From Candidatus Clavichlamydia salmonicola (GTDB lineage: Bacteria; Chlamydiota; Chlamydiia; Chlamydiales; Chlamydiaceae): a DNA stretch of 47,139 nt. Shown here piece by piece: positions 38,601 through 44,636 of the stretch. The stretch covers positions 1 to 47,139 of the forward strand of contig NZ_WTCQ01000006.1 in assembly GCF_015356765.1 (NCBI RefSeq), written 5' to 3'. The translations under genes and the position numbers were made by a program. Position 1 is the first letter of the stretch; each line of letters starts with the position of its first letter. The notes beneath the pieces were generated by a model. It was not told the DNA's origin, made no database searches, and was given only the letters and a program-made list of their open reading frames with translations.

Positions 38601-40630
38601 ATTTTTCTATAACCAGCCTTGCTGATCCTTCTCGACCACAAGATGCAATGAATTTAAGAACTTTTGATAAAACCATTAATACTATTTATACTCAACTTGG
38701 TTCATTAGTTAAGCCCCTACCTATAGAAGGTGGTAGCTTAGCTGGAAGTCTTTCTATGTCAAATTTTTCTATTACAGATCTTCAAGATCCTAAAAATCAA
38801 AGAGATGCTGTTAATCTAAAGACATTAGATGAACGCATAAAAAATCTTGTTACCTGGATGGAATGTGTAATCATCCCATCAAATAAATCTGCAATTGCCC
38901 CTCTAGAAACATTTAATAAAAATTTATCTCTAAATTCTTTTAAAATTATAGATTTGGCAGATCCTGAAAATCTCTCTGATGCAGTCAACCTTAAAACACT
39001 TAAGTACTATATAGAAAATGCTTCTTTTAATAGCATTGCCCCTTCTATAGAATCATCTAACTTCATTGTAAAACATAACATATGCATGAACTCTTACCGT
39101 ATAACAAGCCTTGGAAATGCTTCTAACCCAGAGGATGCTGTTAATCTTTTTATTTTAAATAAAAAAATTAATAGTGCCTTAGCTACTTATCAACCCACTA
39201 TTACTCAACCCTTAAATATGAATCTTTTTTCTTTAACTGGAATAAAAGATCCACAAAACCCATTAGACGCAGTAAATCTTCAAACATTGCAATATTACCA
39301 ATCAACATTAGCTACTAACTCCAGTTCACCAACCCAACTATCCAATCCAACAGTTAAAAGTGATCTTAATATGAGTAACTTTCGCATTACAGGATTGAGA
39401 GATCCTTACCTTCCAGATGATGCAGTTAATCTTCGTTTCCTACAATATATGATAGGAACATGTGCCTCTGGCTCTTCTGCTAATTCTAAGATAGTCATCA
39501 CAGAACCTCTTAATATGAATTCTTTTGCTTTAACTGGGTTAAAAGATCCTATAGACCCCTTAGATGCTGTAAACTATCAAACATTACAAGCTGCCTTAAA
39601 AGAGACTCCTAGAACATTTTCATCACCATCTATCTTCTCTTTTGCAATAGATAAAGATATTTGCATGAATGCATTCAGGTTAACAGGTCTTGGAAACCCA
39701 TCTCAACCAACAGATGCTGTAAATTTTCAAACACTACAATATTATGTAGCTTCTAATATGTCCCCTAATTCTTCTTCAACATTATCATCGTTAATCAATA
39801 GTGATGTTAATATGAATGCTTTTGCTCTTACAGGATTGAAAGATCCTTCTCGTCCTGATGATGCTGTTAATCTTCGTTATCTAGAAGCAGCTCTTCTTAA
39901 GGCAACAGGAACTGCATCATCCTTTACAAATAATATCATCAACAGTTCTATTGATATGAATTCCTTTAAAATTACAGGCTTACCAAATCCTACTGTGAGC
40001 AGCGATGCTGTTAATTTACAATATCTTAACAACAGACTACTTTCTCTTTCATGCGCTACTATAGGAGCTCTTTCTATATCCGGTGGAATAGTTAAAGGAA
40101 AATTAAATATGAATGGCAATGCCCTTACTGGCATTCCCAATCCTACTAATCCATCTGATGCTGTGCCTTTTGAACATTTACAACATTGTGGGTTTTTAGA
40201 TGCTTTCATTTCAAGACCACATCATTACACACAAGCTTCTATTACTAATAATATGCTTAATTGGAAAAAAGAAGGAGATGTAATCTTTCAATCTTCTTTA
40301 TCCTCTAACTATTTTCAACTCACTGGTAATAACAACAATACAATCTTATTACTAGCTCCTGGGTTGTATGAGATTAATGTTTCCTTAAAGCCGGATATGA
40401 TAAAAATGCCTCTAGGACTAGGCTCCTTACAAATTACCCGTGATGGTACAACTTATGAAATTGGCTTCCTTGATGGCAATAGTCTTGCATGTGGGATACA
40501 AAGCTCTTGGGCTGTTCCTTCTTCATCGACTACACCTGATTCAGTCTCTTTAGTATTTGAAAATTCTCTTGACTCTGTTCCTTTATCTGGTTTGTATTGG
40601 ACTATTAAAGTATTTAGATTACCCTCTTAA
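35603..40630 (+). CDS. Giant fibre-like repeat protein 3 (1675 residues)
   Basis: AAGGA seven bases before the ATG makes this start secure. After about 90 unique residues without a signal peptide, the stalk (about 95-1530) contains some 27 copies of a unit centred on ITGL-x-DP-x-x-P-x-DAVNL-x-TL. The first two thirds carry the longer unit with SGG-x-MxGxINM; from about residue 1100 the units are shorter, separated by Ser/Asn-rich linkers, and retain only NMNSFxITGL plus DAVNL. The last 145 residues form a non-repetitive head with LAPGLYEINVSLKP and the end YWTIKVFRLPS, recalling C1q/TNF domains (GLY-x-F-x-x-S strand, C-terminal aromatic strand). Likely a very long trimeric fibre or adhesin. 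A strong terminator follows. The 261 bases before it hold no gene, only a TCCTTAT/ATAAGGA inverted repeat at 35428-35452. Confidence 0.85.
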   Translation: MTKPLVKKINLREVAFGLLMDSQFINSILPGKTNFQRFFGFSSSPLNQQEETNSLGTLPYTISSEVEAPAALDLGNPSAPLENPMITQPNVIDTNTFAYLRHHFLPISGGYLTGSIDLGSIGRITSLANPIDIMDAVNLQTLQRSLSLLTANDVGAISTSGGNINGIINLKGILKINGSLNMQGSTLSNLRDPITGTDPVTMQYMYSNVLPISGGTMSGSIIMNGQETITGLRSPIFPTDAVNLAYLQEQLTSKNPFSLNTLLITGGTMQGDIFMDSSYTLKNLPDPKEGSQPVTLHFLQRNYLSLEGGSLRQSLYMGNQRIYGLSDPIEEQDAVNLRTVSKMVTSYMQSAFESSNDPDPLNEEEDSNNLKISGEMIVGTINLNNCGTLTGIIDPSNESDVVSLKYLETCLFGFSETLTEVKTKLENSLKEVSQSIIDLSIQATASQATLHEVLQKPLNEMLITSPLNNLTISSSLNMDFHRITGLASPENPFDAVNQLYLESTLAKAFPSKNQFLMLTGGSMLGSLNMELQTLTGIPNPASPTDAVNLGYLNSRIASMIDSFTESSSGLESSPNNDISLGAVSTGSAVIGGHRIRGLGNPKEAADAVNLFTLDSKISAYLPLKGSIMGGRINMGNYSIKDLADPIDDKDAVNLQTLTSQINTITKKFISSNGGSMSGLLNMGATVSEDTVVNGFRLTGIPVPVFPTDAVNLFHLNNSLNNTVNKNGDRLNGSLDFQNLATVTGLADPVKASDAVNLRVLHSFVDPIKEKFVASLPLSGGVMKGPIDMGGEVSNYDVIGGFSLTGLATPKQPGDAVNLHYIDTILQSYLSVLGGSIFGSIDFGRNGTVTGLRNPINPTDAVNLQTLNNLMGRYQPSTSGDAFTDYLHIGGGVMNGNINMASFSITGLGDPIDLSDAVNLEYLILSLSDLLPTAGGNLSGSIICDRGITIKNVAHPIEDGDVVNLYTLNQRLYELESCISPLCFSLFNKKGIISNPLNMNNFSITSLADPSRPQDAMNLRTFDKTINTIYTQLGSLVKPLPIEGGSLAGSLSMSNFSITDLQDPKNQRDAVNLKTLDERIKNLVTWMECVIIPSNKSAIAPLETFNKNLSLNSFKIIDLADPENLSDAVNLKTLKYYIENASFNSIAPSIESSNFIVKHNICMNSYRITSLGNASNPEDAVNLFILNKKINSALATYQPTITQPLNMNLFSLTGIKDPQNPLDAVNLQTLQYYQSTLATNSSSPTQLSNPTVKSDLNMSNFRITGLRDPYLPDDAVNLRFLQYMIGTCASGSSANSKIVITEPLNMNSFALTGLKDPIDPLDAVNYQTLQAALKETPRTFSSPSIFSFAIDKDICMNAFRLTGLGNPSQPTDAVNFQTLQYYVASNMSPNSSSTLSSLINSDVNMNAFALTGLKDPSRPDDAVNLRYLEAALLKATGTASSFTNNIINSSIDMNSFKITGLPNPTVSSDAVNLQYLNNRLLSLSCATIGALSISGGIVKGKLNMNGNALTGIPNPTNPSDAVPFEHLQHCGFLDAFISRPHHYTQASITNNMLNWKKEGDVIFQSSLSSNYFQLTGNNNNTILLLAPGLYEINVSLKPDMIKMPLGLGSLQITRDGTTYEIGFLDGNSLACGIQSSWAVPSSSTTPDSVSLVFENSLDSVPLSGLYWTIKVFRLPS

Positions 40631-40647
40631 TCCATCCCAGCATATTG

Positions 40648-40688
40648 AAAAAAGCCACCTTTTTAACATGAAAAAAGAGGGCTTTTTT
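40648..40688. terminator. Bidirectional intrinsic terminator
   Basis: AAAAAAGCC (40648-40656) pairs with GGCTTTTTT (40680-40688), with further pairing of CCTTTTT against AAAAAAGAGG inside. A-rich and T-rich arms give a U tract on either strand. It sits between the end of fibre gene 3 (+) and the end of the transporter gene (-), which converge here. Confidence 0.75.
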
Positions 40689-40703
40689 TAATAAAAACTA
40701 AAA

Positions 40704-41993
40704 TTATTTTTGAGCAATAGTTTCAGAAATTATGTCACTCATATCCTCAAGAGATTCTCCCGAATCAATAAAACGATATAATTTCATCAAAAAAAATGGT
40801 GTAATTAATGAACCTGTGGTTAATAAAATAATGGCTACTCCATAACCCCATTTTATAGAACCTGCATTGAAACAACATTTGAAAAAAGTAATCCCTATCA
40901 TAGAAACAATGGAAGACCAGATCTTAATTAGAGCATCACCAGCTATCACAATTGCTCCCATAAGCTGAGGAGGGGTAATAGCTCCTCCAATTGTTGTACA
41001 ACACACCTTTACAGAAAAAGATCCCAATCCCCATAAAATCATAGCGCCATATACTAATGGCATATAAAATGATGAACACATAAAGGTACATATAGCAATA
41101 AAACCACCTATAGCACTAACAAATATCAGAATTGGAAGAATCCGTGCTTTTTTATTAAAATGCATACCCAATAGACTGGCGATTACAAAAGAAAAAGACA
41201 TGAGCAATTGTCCTCGACTCTGAATGATAGAAAATATCACATCATTTTTTTTACAAAAAAATGCAATCATCAATGGAAAAAGAGACATTGTAAGAACATA
41301 TCCTGCCATATTTAACATACGGCATAAAGTAAAGACTCGGAGCTTTTGTATCCTCCATAATAATTTAAATTCACCAAACCATGAATTCAAAACAACTCGC
41401 TCTACCTCTTTATAGCCTTTCGTCATCTGTTTCACTGCATACCATGTAAAGAAAATTAATAAATACATACCTGCATTTAAGAGAAAAAACCCTGATGAAC
41501 AACCTTTTTTAGAAACATATCCTGAAATTAATGGCGCTGATAAAGAAAAAAGATAAGTACATCCCTCTTTAAAAGAAAAAAAACCTACTCTTTTTTTAGG
41601 CTCTATTACTTGCATTAAAAACCGTACCAGATTAGGGAAATCTAATCCATGTGCTAAAAATACAGTCACCATAATGATGGTACCAAACAAATGCCCTGCT
41701 TTAGAAAAACATGCTAATAATGTTAATGCCATACATCCAATAATAGCGCATCCACGCCCTAAAACTGTTGTTTTAGATACTTGCAAAACACGTCTTCCAA
41801 AAAGACCTACAAGCCCCATAGACACATAATACATAACATAAATAGCTGAAGAACTTGTTCCACTAGAAGAAATTGCATAAAAATCTGCAGATAAAACAAG
41901 TATGCTAGACATAACAAAAGCTGTACACAACGCATTCATTCCAGCTAAAGCATAAGAAAAAAACAGTAATATTTTTGAAAAATCTTTTTTAAT
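40704..41993 (-). CDS. Major facilitator superfamily transporter, probable ATT start
   Basis: This polytopic membrane protein has about twelve hydrophobic segments, the MFS layout with a central hydrophilic loop (KQMTKGYKEVERV) between two six-helix halves, so it should move a small solute across the inner membrane. The substrate cannot be read from the sequence. The first ATG (41939) would cut the first helix in half. The frame stays open upstream and encodes KKDFSKILLFFSYALAG, which completes helix 1. An AAAGGAA sequence lies seven bases before an in-frame ATT at 41993, with no ATG, GTG or TTG between the upstream stop and 41939. I therefore place the start at ATT, giving about 429 residues. 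The gene converges on fibre gene 3. Confidence 0.8.
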   Translation of the reverse strand: MKKDFSKILLFFSYALAGMNALCTAFVMSSILVLSADFYAISSSGTSSSAIYVMYYVSMGLVGLFGRRVLQVSKTTVLGRGCAIIGCMALTLLACFSKAGHLFGTIIMVTVFLAHGLDFPNLVRFLMQVIEPKKRVGFFSFKEGCTYLFSLSAPLISGYVSKKGCSSGFFLLNAGMYLLIFFTWYAVKQMTKGYKEVERVVLNSWFGEFKLLWRIQKLRVFTLCRMLNMAGYVLTMSLFPLMIAFFCKKNDVIFSIIQSRGQLLMSFSFVIASLLGMHFNKKARILPILIFVSAIGGFIAICTFMCSSFYMPLVYGAMILWGLGSFSVKVCCTTIGGAITPPQLMGAIVIAGDALIKIWSSIVSMIGITFFKCCFNAGSIKWGYGVAIILLTTGSLITPFFLMKLYRFIDSGESLEDMSDIISETIAQK

Positions 41994-42065
41994 GATTAAG
42001 TTCCTTTAAAAATTTTATAATAATGAAATTTATGTGCGATGATTATATGACCACCTTCTTTTTAC

Positions 42066-42743
42066 TTATATGATCTTAGCTGAATTTTCAAATTCTTTAT
42101 CTAAAAGGATACATATAACCTCAAAAACTTCTGCGATAGAACTTTCAGAAGCAATCTCTTTCAATTCATTTCTTTTAGAAAAAAAATTTAATAATGGTTC
42201 TGTGTGCTCATGATAAACACGTAAACGAGTAAGAACAGTTTCTTCATTATCATCTATACGTGCAATAAGCTTTCCTGAACATTTAGGACAATATTCAATT
42301 TCATTATTTACAGATAATTGGGAAAAGGTTGCTTCACATTTTTCACATACAAGCCTAGTCATGATGCGTAAAACTAAAACACTATCTGAAACATCTAGGT
42401 TAATGACCTTATGAATCACTTTCCATTGATTAATTAAATTTACCCAGAAAACAGCTTGCGCTAAGTTTCTAGGAAAGCCATCTAGAATAAATCCTTTATC
42501 ACAATCATGTTGACTCAATCGTTGAATCAAAAGATTACAAATAAGCTGATCAGATACTAATTCTCCTTTATTTGCTAAAGCAGCAGCTTCTAATCCTATT
42601 TTACTTCCTTGCCCTATTTCTTTACGTAAAAGAGCACCTATCGAAATATGTGGTAATCCATAATGATCTGCTATTAAAGCAGCTTGTGTCCCTTTTCCTG
42701 ATCCTGGAGGCCCCATTAAAATCAAAATTTTTTTTAACAGCAT
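42066..42743 (-). CDS. adk: Adenylate kinase
   Basis: Adenylate kinase catalyses ATP + AMP to 2 ADP in the cytosol. The 225-residue protein has the P-loop GPPGSGKGTQ (11-20), DGFPR with the AMP-contacting arginine (88-92), a conserved Gln96, and a lid with a four-cysteine zinc site (C133, C136, C152, C155), as in chlamydial and Gram-positive enzymes. Arginines 162 and 173 in RIDDNEETVLTRLRVY match the catalytic lid residues. One oddity is the AMP-site motif: the usual HIS(T/S)GDLLR reads HISIGALLR, so the hydroxyl and acidic residues are replaced while the arginine is kept. Length and all other motifs are intact, so I expect activity. ATG 42743 sets the glycine loop at the usual distance from the N-terminus. 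Confidence 0.95.
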   Translation of the reverse strand: MLLKKILILMGPPGSGKGTQAALIADHYGLPHISIGALLRKEIGQGSKIGLEAAALANKGELVSDQLICNLLIQRLSQHDCDKGFILDGFPRNLAQAVFWVNLINQWKVIHKVINLDVSDSVLVLRIMTRLVCEKCEATFSQLSVNNEIEYCPKCSGKLIARIDDNEETVLTRLRVYHEHTEPLLNFFSKRNELKEIASESSIAEVFEVICILLDKEFENSAKII

Positions 42744-42952
42744 ATAATCTACCCCATTCTCTTTAACTTAAAAAAACAGAAGCATTCAGGACAAGAGAAT
42801 TTTAATCATTATATTTCTTTTACTCCATAAACAACGTACTATGGAAATAGATAATTTTTTTTTATACAGATTTTTAAAATATAAAATATTAAAAAGAAAG
42901 ACAACTCTTATGATTAACATACAATAAATAAGGGTTGATTAAAAAAAATAAA

Positions 42953-43312
42953 TTAAACAAATGGGATGCATTCACTTTTTGCACGCCAAAGACCTGCTTT
43001 TGTTAAAAGCCCTGCATCATGTATTTGAAAACCAATAATACATAAAAAAGGGAAAATTAATAATCGAGCAAGTGCACATAACATAAAAACTCCTAATTGT
43101 TTAAAAGATTTTGTTACATTTAGCCCAATAAATTTACATCTAGATTTTCCACCACATAATAAATGTACGAATTTTCCAACACAATTAATTATTAATAATG
43201 CAATAGAAACGAGTAATGCAACCAATCCAATCACAGGACTTGCCACCACTCCTAGTACTAAATCACAAGCAAATACGCCAGCATTATGCTTATTTATACA
43301 TTTTGATATCAT
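42953..43312 (-). CDS. Small membrane protein of unknown function
   Basis: This is a protein of 119 residues from the ATG at 43312; the frame could also start at TTG 43330, six codons earlier, but neither start has a strong Shine-Dalgarno. It has a hydrophobic segment of about 30 residues (LVLGVVASPVIGLVALLVSI...) , a Cys-rich basic loop (GGKSRCKFIG), and a second hydrophobic stretch (VFMLCALARLLIFPFLCIIGF), then a polar tail. Two hydrophobic blocks recall a small Inc protein, but the long basic loop between them does not fit the tight Inc turn. I do not recognise a family. It lies alone between adk and the glucokinase-like gene. Confidence 0.6.
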   Translation of the reverse strand: MISKCINKHNAGVFACDLVLGVVASPVIGLVALLVSIALLIINCVGKFVHLLCGGKSRCKFIGLNVTKSFKQLGVFMLCALARLLIFPFLCIIGFQIHDAGLLTKAGLWRAKSECIPFV

Positions 43313-43397
43313 ATATTTCTCTATTAACAATTAAAGTAAATCGATAATTTTAAACTAACTCGTATTAAAAATCAATTTTTTTTAATGTATAAATAAA

Positions 43398-43426
43398 AAC
43401 CCCTTCTTTTTTTGAAAGAAGGGGTT
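43398..43426 (-). terminator. Intrinsic terminator of the glucokinase-like gene
   Basis: AACCCCTTCTTT (43398-43409) pairs perfectly with AAAGAAGGGGTT (43415-43426), a 12-base stem with a five-base loop. Read on the minus strand it is followed by a T-rich run, about 30 bases after the stop of the gene at 43459. This is the strongest hairpin in the window. Confidence 0.85.
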
Positions 43427-43458
43427 AAGCAAACGAAATTAATAAAAATGAAAACATT

Positions 43459-44415
43459 TCAATCTGAAATTTTTTCAAATAAATAGCAATGAGCTCCATA
43501 AAGAGGGCTCAATAAGTCATTAATGATCTGTACTGAAGTGTCAGCCACAATCACATCTGACGAATCTTTACGATACAATCCCTCATTAAAAGAAGTGTCT
43601 TCTTTTAATCTTTTTTTCATACCTATCAGAATATTTCCACTAAGAAATACTCCTGCAGTACTATCGAATTGTAAAATATGATTTCGCACCTTTGCTCCTA
43701 AAATTTTTAGAAAAATCCTAAGTGCAGTGGAAAAAATAGGAGTTTTAGTAGCACAACCTAATCGAACAACCTCTTCTATTGCTTTAGAAGATATAAAAAA
43801 ATTAGACTCAAGATGCTTTGGAAGCTGATAATGCATTTTTTGATATAAAAATTTACAAATCAAAAGTAGTCCTGACTCAGAAAGTATATCATTATAGAAA
43901 ACTGAAGCGCGCTCCTCCTTAACAAATTTTTGTAACAAATACTCCACATCATCTAAAGGAATAAAATCACAAAAACCTCCATTAGAATCAATAATAGTAT
44001 CTGGATAAGCTAATACAGACTCTCCTATTTGACTTTCTTCTATTAATAAAAAAGAACGATTACCACCTTTTTTAAATTCACCTTTTTTTAAAACAAAAAA
44101 CTGATTCTTGTGCAACAAATGTAATCCACAAGCTTGTGCAATTGTATCTTTGACAGTAATAATTGCTTCTAAATCTAGCTCTTCTTTTAATAACTGGATC
44201 TCTACTGGAGTAAAAATATTTACAGATCCCGAATAAGCTATACATGCATAATTTAAATCTATTTGTGGGTACAAAGACAAAAAAACTTTAATCACTACAC
44301 TATAGTTTACATTACTCTGCTCTATTAAAATTTGATGAGCTAAAATATGCCCATACATATCAGCTAAAGCCAGAATTTGTTTATCTTTAGAAATATGTAA
44401 CAATAAAACTGTCAT
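43459..44415 (-). CDS. Degenerate glucokinase-family protein (probable pseudoenzyme)
   Basis: This 318-residue protein has the length and order of segments of bacterial Glk glucokinases. YSGSV (61-65) lies where AxAGPV should be, VKDTIAQACGL (88-98) where the catalytic ND segment lies, NGGFCDFIPLDD (145-156) where EGGHVDFAP lies, DILSESGL (176-183) where the LSGxGL motif lies, and FLSGNI near residue 255 where the (L/I)AGGI motif lies. The key residues are mostly gone: the N-terminal phosphate loop DIGGTN is absent, N of the ND pair is Lys, the Glu and His of EGGH are Asn and Phe, and the Glu before LSG is Asn. Only the putative catalytic Asp (D90) is kept. Glucose phosphorylation is therefore doubtful; a regulatory or vestigial role is possible. 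The reading frame is intact. ATG 44415 starts the first strand. Confidence 0.75.
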   Translation of the reverse strand: MTVLLLHISKDKQILALADMYGHILAHQILIEQSNVNYSVVIKVFLSLYPQIDLNYACIAYSGSVNIFTPVEIQLLKEELDLEAIITVKDTIAQACGLHLLHKNQFFVLKKGEFKKGGNRSFLLIEESQIGESVLAYPDTIIDSNGGFCDFIPLDDVEYLLQKFVKEERASVFYNDILSESGLLLICKFLYQKMHYQLPKHLESNFFISSKAIEEVVRLGCATKTPIFSTALRIFLKILGAKVRNHILQFDSTAGVFLSGNILIGMKKRLKEDTSFNEGLYRKDSSDVIVADTSVQIINDLLSPLYGAHCYLFEKISD

Positions 44416-44570
44416 AAATTACCAATTTAAATCTTTATTATTTATGTTTGTAAAAAAACATATTAAACATCAACTAAAAATTAATGTTATTATTTATATT
44501 GCTTCGAAAAATTATATGGCATAAATATTTTGCATAATCATTCAGCTTGCGATATTCATTGAATTAAAAA

Positions 44571-44596
44571 AAGCTTCAGAAAAATTCCTGAAGCTT
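44571..44596 (-). terminator. Intrinsic terminator of fibre-like gene 4
   Basis: AAGCTTCAG (44571-44579) pairs with CTGAAGCTT (44588-44596) around an eight-base loop; on the minus strand it is followed by a run of T. It lies about 40 bases after the stop at 44637. The other flank is also T-rich on the plus strand, so it may act in both directions. Confidence 0.75.
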
Positions 44597-44636
44597 ATCT
44601 TTTTTTTTATTCTTTAATTATTATTTTCTTTAAATA

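Noticed and set aside
30340-40630. Prophage tail module
   Set aside because: The stalk repeats recall tail fibres, but there are no baseplate, tape measure, capsid, terminase, lysis or integrase genes around them.
42953-43312. Inc protein assignment for the small membrane protein next to adk
   Set aside because: The two hydrophobic blocks are separated by a long basic, Cys-rich loop instead of a tight turn.
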